Shown: piece after piece, positions 11,701 through 24,553 of the stretch
Layout: the number at the start of each line of letters is the position of its first letter
Position numbering within the stretch: the first letter of the stretch is position 1
DNA from: Agrocybe praecox
Taxonomy: Eukaryota > Basidiomycota > Agaricomycetes > Agaricales > Agrocybaceae
Direction: 5' to 3'
DNA length: 64,000 nucleotides
Assembly: GCA_964017145.1 (NCBI GenBank)
Contig: OZ024844.1
Coordinates: 2,108,001 to 2,172,000 of the forward strand
Notes under the pieces: generated by a model
The model's input: only the letters and a program-made list of their open reading frames with translations
Database searches by the model: none
What the model was told of the DNA's origin: nothing
Made by a program: the position numbers and the translations under genes

Positions 11701-14700
11701 AAATTGTACGCCGTTTTGTCACTGGAGCTATGTCATATGGCTCCATCTCCATGGAAGCCCATTCAGCGTTAGCTGTAGCCATGAATCGTCTTGGCGGTAA
11801 GTCGAACACTGGAGAAGGAGGTGAAGATGCAGAGAGGTCGCATGTCTTGCCTAACGGTGACACCATGAGGTCGGCGATCAAGCAAGTTGCTTCAGGGCGC
11901 TTTGGTGTGACTGCAAATTACTTGGCAGATGCGGACGAATTGCAAATCAAAATGGCGCAAGGTGCAAAGCCTGGTGAAGGTGGTGAATTGCCTGGTCATA
12001 AAGTGTCTGCTTCCATTGCTAGGACTCGCCATTCGACCGCCGGCGTCGGTCTTATCTCTCCTCCCCCTCATCACGACATCTACTCCATTGAGGATCTCAA
12101 GCAATTGATCTACGACCTAAAGTGTTCCAATCCTCGAGCTCGCGTCTCAGTCAAACTGGTATCTGAAGTCGGTGTGGGAATTGTTGCCAGTGGAGTAGCT
12201 AAAGCCAAGGCTGACCATATCCTCATTTCTGGCCACGACGGAGGTACAGGTGCATCACGTTGGACCGGTATCAAGTATGCTGGTCTCCCATGGGAGTTAG
12301 GTCTTGCGGAAACTCACCAGACCTTGGTGTTGAACGATCTGAGGGGTCGTGTAACTGTTCAGACCGATGGCCAAATTAGAACTGGTCGTGACATTGCGAT
12401 TGCATGCTTACTTGGTGCAGAGGAATGGGGTTTCGCCACGACTCCTCTCATTGCTATGGGTTGTATCATGATGAGGAAGTGTCATTGTAAGTGCTATCCA
12501 ATATTATTATTATTATTTGCCCTTTTAATTGAATGAACACTTCAAGTGAATACATGCCCTGTTGGAATCGCAACCCAAGATCCTCAGCTCCGCGCAAAGT
12601 TCGCTGGGCAACCAGAACAAGTCATCAACTTTTTCTACTACCTCGCTGAGGAGCTCCGTGGATACATGGCTAAGCTGGGCTTTAGGACCATCAACGAGAT
12701 GGTTGGTCGTGCGGACATGTTGAAGGTCAACGACAAGCTTCGAACTCCGAAGACTGCTCACCTTGACCTTTCGGCGATGTTGAAACCAGCATGGCAAATG
12801 CGTCCAGGTGCCGCTACATATCGCGTCCGCCAACAGGATCATAAACTTTACATTCGTCTCGACAACAAATTCATTGATGAATCTGAGCCCGCTCTGACTA
12901 AGGGTCTACCTGTCCACATTGAGTGTGACGTGACCAACACTGACCGTGCATTGGGAACTTCGCTTTCTTACCGTGTATCAAAATCGTACGGCGAAGAAGG
13001 TCTCCCAAAAGACACAATTCACATCCAAATGAAAGGCTCAGCTGGTCAGTCATTGGGCGCCTTCCTAGCCCCTGGTATCACCATTGAACTTGAAGGTGAT
13101 GCCAATGACTATGTTGGTAAGGGGCTGTCAGGTGGTCGTCTCATCGTTTACCCACCAAAGGAGTCGACCTTTAAAGCCGAGGAAAATATCATTGTCGGAA
13201 ATGTCTGCCTTTACGGAGCAACCTCAGGAGAAGCCTTCATTCGAGGAATTGCTGCTGAGCGCTTTGCTGTGAGGAACTCCGGCGCTAATGCAGTTGTTGA
13301 AGGTACCGGAGATCACGGGTGCGAGTATATGACGGGAGGACGAGTTGTTGTTCTTGGTGTGACAGGCCGTAATTTCGCAGCAGGAATGAGTGGAGGTATC
13401 GCCTACGTGCTAGACACTGCGCACACTTTTGCTTCCAAGGTTAACATGGAGATGGTCGAGCTTGGGAAGGTCACTGATCCTCGAGAAATTGCCGCGCTTC
13501 GCAGCCTGATTGAAGATCATCGACACTACACCGGTTCTGAAGTCGCCGATCGTGTTTTGCACGACTTTCACCATCTGCTCCCATTGTTCGTCCGAGTAAT
13601 GCCTTCGGATTACAAGAGAGTTCTCGAGGAACAAGCTATTCGGGAGAAGGATGAAAAGGCGCGTCAAAGCGTCATCGACCTCATTCCTTCTCGTACTGCC
13701 AGCCAAGTCGATCTTGCGTCTGAAGGTTTGCAAGACGTTCTCCTATCCAAATCCACACTTGCACTCCCCATCGCTCCCAAAATGCGTCATGAACCATCTT
13801 TAGTAGACGTGGAAGACTCTCTCGTGGACGATTCAACTACAAAACAGCGACTCAACAAACTCGACAAAACACGCGGCTTCATGAAATACAAACGCCTAGG
13901 AGAAGCTTACAGACCTCCTCGTAAACGTGTCAAGGACTGGAAGGAAATCTCAACTAGACTCACAGAAAGTGAACTGAAATATCAGTCCGCTCGTTGCATG
14001 GATTGCGGAGTTCCCTTCTGCCAATCCGACAGTGGATGCCCTATTTCTAATATCATTCCTAAGTGGAATGATCTTGTCTTCAAGGGTCAATGGCAGGATG
14101 CTTTGAATCGTCTCCTCATGACGAACAATTTCCCGGAATTTACTGGTCGTGTTTGCCCCGCTCCATGTGAGGGTGCCTGTGTATTGGGTATCAATGAACA
14201 ACCAGTGGGTATCAAGAGTATTGAATGTGCTATAATCGACAAGGTATGGAAATTTTTGCTCGATATTATTTGCTCACGATTGACCTGTAATTCAGGGTTT
14301 CGAGATGGGATGGATGGCTCCCAATCCACCAACATTCCGCACAGGCAAACGTGTTGCCATCATTGGATCTGGACCTGCAGGTCTGGCATGCGCAGATCAA
14401 CTCAATAAAGCTGGCCATTTCGTCACTGTGTACGACCGCAATGATCGCATGGGAGGTTTGTTGATGTATGGTATTCCGAAGTTAGTATTCTCTAGTCCGT
14501 GTTCGAAACAACGTCTCACATGTTGTATGCAGCATGAAACTTGACAAGTCCATCGTACAACGACGCGTTGACCTCATGGCTGCCGAGGGTGTCGTAAGTT
14601 AGATTTAAAGAAGAATGTTGTTCGTCAAAGTTCACAAATACCTAGACTTTCATTGCGAACGCCCATGTTGGAGTGGACGTGGACGCCAATCAACTTCAAG

Positions 14701-15869
14701 CCGAGAATGATGCTGTGGTTATCTGCACTGGCGCTACATGGCCACGAGACCTCAAAATCCCGAACAGGAGTGCAGACGGCATTCACTTTGCCATGGACTT
14801 CCTTCAGGTACGTTGAGAATATCCTGTCATTGTGATGCCTAACCAAATGTGTAAATAAAGTTGAACACCAAATCACTCTTGGACTCCGACCTCGAAGATA
14901 ACGGCTACATCAATGCCAAAGGAAAGGATGTAGTCGTTATTGGTGGCGGTGATACCGGCAATGATTGCATAGGTACCTCTATGCGCCACGGCGCTAAATC
15001 GGTGGTGAACTTTGAGTTGTTGCCCAAACCCCCTGCCGCCCGAGGTCGCGATAATCCCTGGCCCCAATGGCCAAGGTAAGCAAGTTAGTTGTGTGAACGC
15101 GCCGTTTTTGACGTTTTCTCTTCCTAGAATTTTCCGCACAGATTATGGGCACACAGAAGTCGCAGCCCATTTCGGAAATGGTAAGTAAATTAACATTCGT
15201 ATAGTTTACTTTTTGAGTAAGCTGTGTTTCTTTTTTCACAGATCCCAGAGAGTACTGTATCTCCACGAAGGAGTTCGTGCTGGACGATGAAGGCAAACTG
15301 AAAGGCCTGAACACTGTTCGGGTTGAATGGACCAAGGACAGTGGAGGTCGTTGGAAGATGGAAGAAGTTCCCGACTCGGAGAAGTTCTTCCCGGCTCAGC
15401 TTGTCTTCCTCGCTCTTGGATTTTTGGGCCCTCAAAATGAAGTCCTTCAGCCATTGGGTGTCAAACAAGACGCACGTTCCAATGTCCAAACTCCTCCCAA
15501 AGTACGATTCATATTTGATGATATTCTTATTTCGTACTAATCAGCTTGACTCTCTTTAGAAATATTCCACCAATGTCGAAGGTGTTTTCGCTGCTGGTGA
15601 TTGCCGACGTGGTCAGTCCTTGATCGTATGGGGCATCAAGTAGGTTCACTGTTTCCCCTCCATATATCTAAATTCACTGTTTGTCACAGCGAGGGTCGTG
15701 GCGCTGCAGCAGACGTTGATAGCTGGCTCAGTGGTGGTAACTCCAGATTGCCATCTGCCGGTGGAATTAAAACCCGTGTAAGTGGGCAATTTATTTACTT
15801 CCACTTGCTTTATTAACGCCAATATTTGATTAGGCCTTTGGTCCGCCCCCAAGCAAAATCGCAGCGTAA
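8722..15869 (+). CDS. GLT1: Glutamate synthase (NADH-type GOGAT), fused alpha-beta
   Basis: About twelve exons encode the roughly 2,130-residue fused GOGAT that makes two glutamates from glutamine and 2-oxoglutarate. A 57-residue propeptide precedes the amidotransferase nucleophile Cys58 in [18 protein letters not shown]. The N-terminal amidotransferase domain continues through [20 protein letters not shown] and [20 protein letters not shown]. The FMN/synthase domain has [37 protein letters not shown] sequence, [14 protein letters not shown] and the 3Fe-4S region [16 protein letters not shown]. Next is the GXGXG beta-helix (YDYMTGG-like, [14 protein letters not shown]). The beta-like part has the 4Fe-4S motifs [11 protein letters not shown] and [13 protein letters not shown] and two nucleotide-binding folds ([27 protein letters not shown]), ending [18 protein letters not shown]. 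All catalytic landmarks are intact. Length and architecture match yeast Glt1. Confidence 0.96.
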
Positions 15870-16076
15870 CATCATGAAGGGCCCGTTAATCTATCAGAGG
15901 TCTTCTTTCTAGCAAAACATCTATCTCGTATCTATGCATGTATCTTTAACGTCAATTTACGCACTGGTCATATCAGGTTTTCTTGTACATTTGTAAACAA
16001 TATTCATGTTCTTCTTCCTCGGCTGCTCTTCGAAGAGTATTAATAAGCGATGGACAATTCGAGTACATTATTACGT

Positions 16077-17747
16077 TTACGTTAATGAAGGTAGGAACGA
16101 GAATATGCCTTGGTGTTCTTGTACATCTCTGCTCTTTCCGCGAATTGCCCAGATACCCCAATTGGTCTTGACCATCACTCTTGGGTCAAAGTCGGCAACT
16201 TCCCATTTCTCACTCCCAAAGCTGTTTGGACCAGGAGTGATGACCCATTCAAATTCGCCAGCGACCTCTGGTGCAGTTGACAAAGATCGAACATCGCGTT
16301 CGACGTCTGTAGGCGAAAAGCCCGTCACGAACATAGGGCATTTGCTAGCTAGAACCATAGGGACAACAGGTCCCCACTCGGTCGGGGAAGCAATTTGGAG
16401 GAGGGATTCACCATTTTCCGCAAAGGAATCCGGGGATGGGAATCCAAAGCCCGGCGAGAAAAAGAAAAAGAGGTCGCTATATGGATCCAAAGTGTGCTGG
16501 AATTGGGCGTGGACATCTGCATAGTTCGCTTGCATTCCAGTAATGGTAAGTTGAGGTGTGTATGGAACTGTGTATGACGGAACACCGTATCTCTCTATTG
16601 AGGACCGAGTGCGTTTCAATCGTTCGATAGGCTGGGGAGTCGGAGGCTGATACACATTAGGCAGATATGTAGTTTCACTCTTTTCTACTTCTTGGGCAGA
16701 AGTATTAGAAGGTTTTTCGGATTTGGGTTGTGGCTTTGTCGTTGCTTCCGGTTTGGGATAAGACTGCGATTTGGGTTTGGGTAAAGAGACTTGAGGGCCG
16801 ATGAAGAATAGGTGAAAATGGGTGGATGGGAAGAGCATGCAGAGTTGTTCCCAAACGTGCGGTGGAAGTGAAGATTCTGCTCTGGCGCCCAAAATAAATA
16901 TCCGCACTTGGGGTTTTCCAATAGACGCTTCATCGGTTTCTGGTGCTCCAGGAGGCACATGGAGCGTGCTTCGCAGTGCTGAATTAGGATATCAGCAAGA
17001 CAAAACATAGATGTTCTACACTGTGATTACCAGCTAACGAACGACTCCCTTCTGGAGTCACTCTTTGATTGCTCAAAGTCAACCCGCTGTGCTGATGCAG
17101 AGTCCCTCCAATTGTCATAGGATATGTAAGAAGCTTAGAAGCGTGTCTGCGAGAACGTTCAGTGTCCATAGAAGGGAATCCTCGTGTATACCATAAAAGA
17201 TCCCAGTTTGCAAGGGAGACAGTTTCTTCATAACCTTGTGGACCTGATAGTGAAAGCGTCAATACTGCGATTGACCCTTTGCTGGCCGAAAGTACGACTA
17301 ATTACCGGGCATCTCAAACTCTCGCATCCGTCTCCCGCTTCTCAAGTCATGTTCATCTTCGTTGGCTTCCCGTAATCGTGAGCAGTACGTTTGGTGCTCT
17401 TGATCCTCTTTCCAATGCTCTTCCGAGCAGTGCGTCGGCCAACCGCAGTCCGGGCATTCATGTTTGACAGCCTTTGGCTGGGCCTTGGTGTGCGCGTGGA
17501 GATGACCATGAGAGGATGCGCATACTGGACATGGTGCTAGCTGCTTGATAGCTTCTCCTCGGGCGCGTACGGCAGGGAACGGGGATTTTGAGAAAGGGTG
17601 AAATAAGTTATCCTCTGTGAGAATAGGGAGATTCTCTTGAGGCTTTGATGGTTTATTGCGCTTTAGAAAGTTAAAGAAAGACCTGGAATGTGGAGGAGAG
17701 AGACGAGGACGGAATAAACGGTTTGCAGCATAACGAGGGAGCGCCAT
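16077..17747 (-). CDS. MSS51: MSS51-like mitochondrial translational activator (MYND zinc finger)
   Basis: Three exons on the minus strand. The N-terminus MALPRYAANRLFRPRLSPPH is a mitochondrial presequence. A zinc-finger region follows, with CPVCASSHGHLH, CPDCGWPTHCSEEHWKEDQ and HQTYCSRLRE. The family core crosses two introns: REFEMPG joined to PQGYEETVSLANWDLLWYT, RGFPSMDTERSRRHASKLLT, HSGLTLSNQRVTPEGSRSL, then LRSTLHVPPGAP. The C-terminal half ends VKTNWGIWAIRGKSRDVQEH. Yeast Mss51 activates COX1 mRNA translation and couples Cox1 synthesis to complex IV assembly; vertebrate MSS51 differs, and which role applies here is inferred. An in-frame ATG four codons upstream (17759) is an alternative start. 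A Lys/Pro/Ser-rich insert (about residues 260-300) lies in the C-terminal half. Confidence 0.85.
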
Positions 17748-17838
17748 ATTGGATCCCAAAAAGTTTTGTCCAAACTAAGCCGACGTGTTGTTGGCACTTG
17801 TTGACTCGCAAATACCTTTTATCACTCAAACAGCCATC
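17748..17838. promoter_or_regulatory. 91-bp bidirectional promoter, MSS51 / HIS3
   Basis: The MSS51 ATG (17747) and the HIS3 ATG (17839) face away from each other with only 91 bp between them. Both 5' UTRs must be very short or overlap. No TATA element is visible. Confidence 0.6.
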
Positions 17839-18655
17839 ATGCCCAGGCAGGCCTCTATTTCCAGGAAAACAAACGAGACAGACATCGAGGTCTCCATCGA
17901 CCTCGACTGCCAACCAGGCTCAAATACAAAGCAGGTCATCCAAGTATCCACTGGCATTGGCTTTTTGGATCATGTATTTCGCTTATTTCTTCCCCTCATT
18001 CACAATCTTATCTATATATTTTTCCGACAGATGTACACCGCTCTAGCTAAACACGGCGGTATGTCCTTGACATTGAAGTGCAAGGGCGACCTCTGGATCG
18101 ACGACCATCACACAGCAGATATGTCCACCTCATTCCAATAAATCCTCGCGTCCTGACATTGTACGCACAGGATAGCGCTATTGCTCTGGGCACTGCTTTC
18201 AAGGAAGCACTCGGCGAAGTTCGTGGTATTAGACGTTATGGCACCGGCTTCGCCCCTTTGGACGAGGTCAGTATATATATTTCATTATCTCCAATGTGTT
18301 ATGTGCTGATATGATACCAGGCATTATCGCGAGCTGTAATCGACATATGCTCTCGGCCACATTGCGTGACTGATCTTCAACTTCGAAGAGAGAAGATCGG
18401 AGATCTATCGACAGAGATGATTCCCCATATCTTCTATTCCTTTGCTATGGCCTCCGGCGTTACCTTGCACGTAGACGTATTGAGGGGCGAAAACGATCAT
18501 CACAAGTGAGAATATTTACAAACTAAGCATAGCGGACCTGATTTCTCATCATCTCAAGGTCGGAGTCGGCTTTCAAAGCATTAGCTTTGGCTATTCGAGA
18601 GGCTATCTCACTGACTGGTGGTAACGATGTGCCCAGCACCAAAGGAGTGCTATAG
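17839..18655 (+). CDS. HIS3: Imidazoleglycerol-phosphate dehydratase (histidine biosynthesis)
   Basis: Exons join to a single-domain IGPD. Landmarks are [24 protein letters not shown] joined to [20 protein letters not shown] joined to [71 protein letters not shown] and the last exon [15 protein letters not shown]. The HDHHT and DHHK-type histidine clusters bind the two Mn ions. The enzyme dehydrates imidazole glycerol phosphate to imidazole acetol phosphate in the cytosol. The second intron only keeps frame if its acceptor is the later AG (gatag, just before cgctattg), giving HTADIAIALG where yeast has HTAEDCAIALG. It ends with GVL, stop 18653-18655. The gene is complete and looks functional. 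Confidence 0.94.
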
Positions 18656-18722
18656 ATTTCATACATAAATTGTACATAAATATCTAATGCTACTAATCAA
18701 GGAGGCCATCCCAATCTACATA

Positions 18723-21700
18723 TCATGACCAGAATATACACTGTTGTTCCCTCGGAGGATTCAACTGGGTGAAACGATACGTTGTTAAAAGGAGTATGTC
18801 TGGTAATTTCAACTCGCACTGACCTTCGCTTTCTTCGAACAATTGAATGCCTGAGCAAACTCGGGGATGTTGCTGACAGTGCCATCCACCCGGTACCTGC
18901 TAGGAGAATGAGGATCGGTACGAATACGTTGCACCTGTGGGATGATTAAGCTTTTGAATACACCCTATTTTCCGAATTTGAACTTACAGCTGCTTCTGGT
19001 TTTATTGCCCTGGCCCATATCCTCGCGAAGGATATGAAAAATAATTGTTCTCTAATAAAATTTGAATAGCTTTTTAGAACCAAAAGGTTCGAATGATCTC
19101 GATTCCATTCATACCTCGTGTAATTCAATCCAGGAAGGAGGTATTCAGTGGTGTTATGATTGGAAACGTGGTACTGCGCTTTCCAGGCTCGATACGCTTG
19201 AATGAGACCCGTGTCTCCGATATTTTCGCCGGATGTGCTGAGAGCTTATATTCAGAGAACATTAAGGTCGAGCGTTGCTCAAACTCACAAGTTTCCCTGA
19301 AGTAAAAATGTTCAACAGCAAGGCTGGAAAACGAAATAAAATAACTCACATTAACATGTAACTTTCCACCTTTGCCGTCATCAATCGTGTAAGCTAAGAA
19401 AGGTTAGGTGTGAACACATTAAAGAAAATTAGAGAAGACTTACCAGAAAATTGATCAACGATGCACTTTTGTTTGGCATTGAAGCCCTCACTCGTTGCAT
19501 TCGTCCACCATTCGACCAATTTACCTTCCTGATTGTAAAGCCTACCGGAAGAATCAAAAGCATGCTGAGACAAGCCAGTGCGATGAGACACTACAGATTA
19601 ATTAATAAAATTATCTCACAGTCAGTTCATGCGCAGCAACGTGTCCAAAAGATCCGTAGGAAAGGTAATTGGGCCTACGCAACTAGTCAGAAGTGCAAAG
19701 CAGTCATATATAAATATATACATACCATTCTTGAGAAAAGAAAGGCGGACGCAAAATACCAGCAGGGAAGACGATCTGAGCATGGTAAAGTTACAAGGTT
19801 GTAACTTTGACAAGGAAGGTTAAAAGGGAGCGAACCTCGTTTGATGGAGGGTTGAAATAAGCATTAACCATTGAGGGATACATCTCCCATGATTCACGAT
19901 CCCTAGAGCGACCCAACTGCAGCCATTGCTTGAAGCTAGAGCTTGTTCTAAAATGACATTAAATAAACATCGAGACAAATTAGACGGAGAGGACGAACGC
20001 TGAGCTTAAAATGTTTCCAAAGAAGTCATCCCTGGTGGATTTCACTCCACTATAGTACCTCGATATAGAACGAGGATCGCGAGTGTCAGGAGACAGAGGG
20101 AATCCCACTTTGACACGAACCGCATCAGCCTGATAAAATAGAATAAATTCTAGGACAAAGAAGGTAGGAAATCCAGACCTACTTTCTCAGCGGCAGCTTT
20201 CGCCGATTCATCATCCATCCAGTCAATATGCGCAAGGGATACCTTGAAGCTTTGGACAATATCTAGATAAAATTGCTAAATCGGTATGCCTGCATCCTAA
20301 TGTGAGACCGAGCACATACCAGTGATAACTTTGGTCCCCTTTTCTCTAGAGTTCCCGCCAAAAGTTTGGTTGACAAAATATCGGCCAGCAGCAAAGCCAA
20401 GGTTGTCCTCGACTTTGCCAATGCAGTACTCTGATCTATCCCCAACTGCACCCTTCTTGATCCCAGACAATGTTTCATATAGACTTCGCTGCGTCTTCCA
20501 TGCATCAGTGTTCATACCGAGGTATGGTGAAAGTGCCAAAGCAGCCCGTGTGACAAGATAAGCTTCCACTACTTCCGATGATGTCTCATTGAGAATAGAA
20601 GCTAAGGAGGCTGCATATGCCGGAGAGGTTACTACGATATGTTTTGGGAACGATCGGGGTGTAAATGCTGAGAAATAAGTTGGGAAATGTATTTGTGTGA
20701 CTGTCTCAGTAAGATTGGATAGAGGGACAGGATTATAAGTCGCAAAAGGATCTTCCTGCATTATGTCCCTTAAAGTAGTCATAAGCTCATAGGTTCAAAG
20801 AACAGGAAAAATATTTTGAACAAGGAGACATACAAGTCAAGGCTGGCATTGGCTAGCTTGCTTTCAAACTTCGTTACTTTCTTAGCAAGTTTGTAGGCTT
20901 CTTTGGTTTGGTTGATGGGTTTTTTATCTCCGTCATCGTCATCGTCACCACCCCACGGTGGCCAAGGGAATGGTGGCCAGACGTTGGCATCATCGTTACT
21001 CGAGAAAACTGGGGTTATTTCAGGCTGCTGTGCTGCTTCGTCGTTGTCTTTATCGTTTGAGAAGATGTCGAGTAAACGTCCTAATACATCCTCATAAACG
21101 CTAACAATTATTTCCTCTTCAAAGTATTCCTATCACCCGATCAGACTTTACACAAGCAATAGATATATTGAAAAACACACCTTCGAGGGAAGCCCTAACT
21201 CAGGTTGATTGAACCAGAGAATCATGTTATTCGGATCCACCCCGACATCTCCCTCAATGTTGAAGTCGAATAGAGCAGGCACCCCTGTAAAACGAGCCTT
21301 GTCAACCTTTTTAAAGCATCCCAAATAATAATAGCTACCTCGCGAATGCAGGAAAGTAACAGCGGCTGTTAAACCTTTATCGTGGCGGTCCAATATTCCA
21401 GTGCTGGTAATATCTGTGTCATTTCCGCTGAATAGCTTCCGAACGGTTTTCACAAGATGCAACAGTGGTTGCTCGCCGACATCGTCTAGTGTCTTTTCGT
21501 CCATGCAGGAAGCATAGAAGTTTTGAAGCTTCGACAGAATTTCGTCGTCGATAGACGAGGTAGACGGTGTTGATTCAAGAATATTCTTGATTATATTTTT
21601 GTTCTCTTGTGCGAGGGCTTCGAAATTTCCAAAGCTCCCTTTATCCGCTGGCAAAGGATGAGACGCTAACCATCCACCGTCTGCGAAGCCAAAGTCAGAG

Positions 21701-22363
21701 ATAATCCAGTCATTCTTCGCGAATACGCACTGGCAAAGTCATAAAAGTTTTCGCATGGATCCTGAGTGGTATCAAGAGAGGACAGGATTGAGGCAGATAA
21801 TATGACACAGTGAGGCTCGAGGCACGGTTTCTGAATGATATCATATAAGTATGCGAGCCTCAATGCACAGAAACGACGTCCTATACCTCTTCTGGGATAG
21901 GTGTAGGTACCGGCTTGGATGGTGCAGTGGTTGTGCTAGTAGACGTAGTGGTGGATACCGACGTCACTGGAACAGTGGTAGTGATTGTTTCCGTCGTTGT
22001 CGATGTATGTCCTCCAACTCCAGAACTTAACTTGTGTTGAGCGCCCGCAAATAGACCAATGAAAACCTAGTAGAGTATAAACGCGTAAGTGGTTTCCATG
22101 TCGCGTGTTTATGCAGCTTACCGAACTGGTGAGCAACAGGACTAGCCCAAGCACAAGTAAAATCTTCGTTAAAGGGGTCAGGGGTTCTTGTGAGACGTTT
22201 TGAACACGTTGACCAAAAGTGGTGCTATTTTCCGCGCTTTCGCTGAGCGCATCTTCTCTAGAGTCACTTAGGAGCGGAGCGCGTTCTGTGAGAAGGGAGT
22301 ATGAGATAAGTCTCATGGGAAACATTGTGTATACCCACCTTCATCTGCAGATGGTCTTGCCAT
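18723..22363 (-). CDS. M13 family zinc metallopeptidase (neprilysin/ECE-like), type II membrane protein
   Basis: Exon 1 (MARPSADE) joins a cytosolic tail and then one membrane span (LTKILLVLGLVLLLTSS continuing into VFIGLFAG), so the protease faces the lumen or outside. A Thr/Ser-rich stalk follows, then the M13 ectodomain: EPHCVILSASILSSLDTTQD, CENFYDFA, a long M13_N helical domain, VNAYFNPPSNEIVFPAGIL, and the zinc site HELT joined across an intron to HAFDSSGRLYNQ. The third ligand is in GENIGDTGL. The C-terminus is CIFWS, the usual CxxW end, reached after an intron joining KKAK to LNPPREQQ. In the N-terminal domain an acidic/Pro/Trp stretch (WPPFPWPPWGGDDDDDDGDK) looks like a lineage-specific insert. 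M13 enzymes cut small peptides; the substrate here is unknown. About a dozen introns; the catalytic residues are intact. Confidence 0.9.
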
Positions 22364-22583
22364 TCTGCCCGCCCTGTCAACGGAGAGAAGAACTATGAAA
22401 CCCTCCTTTTAAGCAAGAGTGTGGTCTGCGCACACTGTTACCTCAAGTTGAAGGTGTGGAATATGCGTGGTCTAAAGTCAAGTTGAACGGAAATGAATGT
22501 ACCAATTCGGATCCGGCGTGATCAAGACACCTCTCATCTTATCTTATCAGATGCCAACTACAAGTATGCCCCATCATATACTC

Positions 22584-22615
22584 TATGTATGTACGTATGT
22601 ACGTATGTATATATG
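22584..22615. repeat. Simple repeat (TATG/TACG tetranucleotide)
   Basis: Alternating tatg/tacg units (tatgtatgtacgtatgtacg and onward) just 3' of the MFS transporter stop. This is a short microsatellite-like tract. Confidence 0.8.
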
Positions 22616-22639
22616 TTCCCTTATAACCCATCTAAATTG

Positions 22640-24553
22640 CTAAGATAGTTTTGCGCTTTCTTTCAAGACCGCTTTAGATAATGATGAAGTCATGAAGCCT
22701 GCCAGGGCCATAAATATTACCCAAGCGTTGCCCGACAATATATTGTTCTTCACTGAGAAAGTAAACATTAAACTGTTTCGAGGTAACGTGTTAGTACTCG
22801 CCGTTAAGTCCACGTAATAGATCAAGGCCTACCTTGATACAGCCGGGCTAACAGCTCTAGAACAGCATATGCACAATTGGACCAAAGCAAGCACTGTTCC
22901 CAGAGTCGCAGGATGGGGGGCATATCGTTTGACAAGGAGTACATTTATTCTGAAGCAATGCCAACCCTTAGCGAGTCCTTTCTCTACGGTTAGAGTGAAG
23001 ATTAAACTCACGTGTACGGTAGGTGTGCGATCCTTGCCAGGCTAAGAACCGCAGCAACGCAGATCCACAATAAAGTATGTATACCGGAGTCTAGCTGTTG
23101 CATGTCCGGACGTGGACGTGTTTTGGCGATTACATTCAGCAAAGGCATTAAAATAAATGCGTAAGGCCATAATTTCATGCAAGAGTGGTACATTAATGCA
23201 TGATTAACGCGTCTCAATAGTATCGGCATCACTAGAACTTGCAACGAAGCGGCTAGGAGGCCTGCAGTGGACAATGCGAAACCGATTTCTGTGACCTGTG
23301 TATGAGCGAAATAAGATTTCCAAACACGAAGCAAACAAAAAAAAAACCGCAATATTTCAAGCTTACCGAGAATCCTAGCCCCCCCGAGCCGATTGGCGAG
23401 TAACAGAACAAAACGAAGAGCACTTCAAAGGAAGTTGACATGAAGCTGAGTGCACAGCCCGACAAACACAGAGCTCGAAGTATGGGGATTTTAAGTAGCT
23501 CATTGGCTCCTATGCTGGCACTGGCATGGGCCTTGGAATCTGTGGTCTCGGATGTGCTGGTAGTGGCTTCGTAATGAGCTGGCGTTGAGTTTTCTCTTTT
23601 AACAGAACCAAGAGTCTGAGGTCCAGTAAATATCCTTGCAATAATAGAGCATAAAGCGCTAGGCAAACCTCTTTCAAAAACCATGTGCTCAATAAAAGAC
23701 CAAAGGCAGTGCAGGCCGACGCTATTAAACAGGGAAGAAAATATGGATAATTTCTCAGGAAGTGATTGTTAAAATATCTTGGGTATCGAGTTGCTGGATT
23801 CGAAAATAACCCCCCTAAAAGTGGACTAGAAACAATTTACATTTAACTCAATTGATAGGAAGGTAATGCGGCGACGAATCAGGACGGCTCACCCAATGAT
23901 TGCACCCAGAGGCCACCAAAGTCCAAAGAACGAGTAAGCAAAAGCTTGAGATTTTTCGGTAGTAATTTCGCAGACCATAGATGGGACGACGGTAACGTTT
24001 CCCGAAAATAAACCCGCTGAAAAACAACCAGTAGGTCAGTTTGTAAAACATGATTAATGCCATTGTGTATGTCTACCTAGTGCCCTAGAAAGAATCGCCA
24101 TAGTGAAAGACGATGAGAGCCCGAACGAGATAGTTGCTATACAAAGTCCTGCTAATCCAACTAGGACGAGAGGTCGTCGTCCAAAGCGATCTATAAGAAA
24201 CATTAGCAGGTTTGTCACAGCGAAATAATCAGACATACCAGAGAGCAGCCCCCATGGATAGATGGATAGCAACTGGAAAAATGCAAAAGAACTTTCCTAC
24301 GAATATTGTCAGCATAAAAAGTCGACGAGGGAGGCGAACTCAGTACCAGTAATCCGCTATAGAATCCAATTTGTGCGAGGTCGGTCGTCACATGCAAATC
24401 TTTCACGAAATCATTGACATAAGGAAATATCTGCGTGAAATTCAAGGGATCCAAAGTGCGCAGAAGACATAAGATGGCAAATTGGAGCTTGGGAAACCGA
24501 CGGGGTGAAATCAAAGACACATTGTCGTCCAATAAAGGCAGGGATTCATCCAT
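22640..24553 (-). CDS. Major facilitator superfamily transporter (ZIFL/YCR023C-like)
   Basis: The product begins MDESLPLLDDNVSLISPRRF and has twelve predicted spans over about ten exons. Diagnostic pieces are FAILCLLRTLDPLNFTQIFP, LLSIYPWGLLSG, the loop 2-3 motif DRFGRRPLVLVG, GLFSGNVTVVPSMVCEITTE and FFGLWWPLGAIIG, followed after a long central loop by FALSTAGLLAASLQVLVMP and LVKRYAPHPATLG. The architecture and motifs fit the fungal/plant group near Zinc-induced facilitator-like transporters; the substrate is unknown. The central loop (about 23620-23700) needs attention. The frame carrying LLLSTWFLKE and the frame carrying RGLPSALCSII do not join directly. Either a 47-bp intron with a poor donor (gttttt) or a one-base frameshift in a five-A run at 23676-23680 explains this. 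The gene may be functional or recently damaged. Confidence 0.75.
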
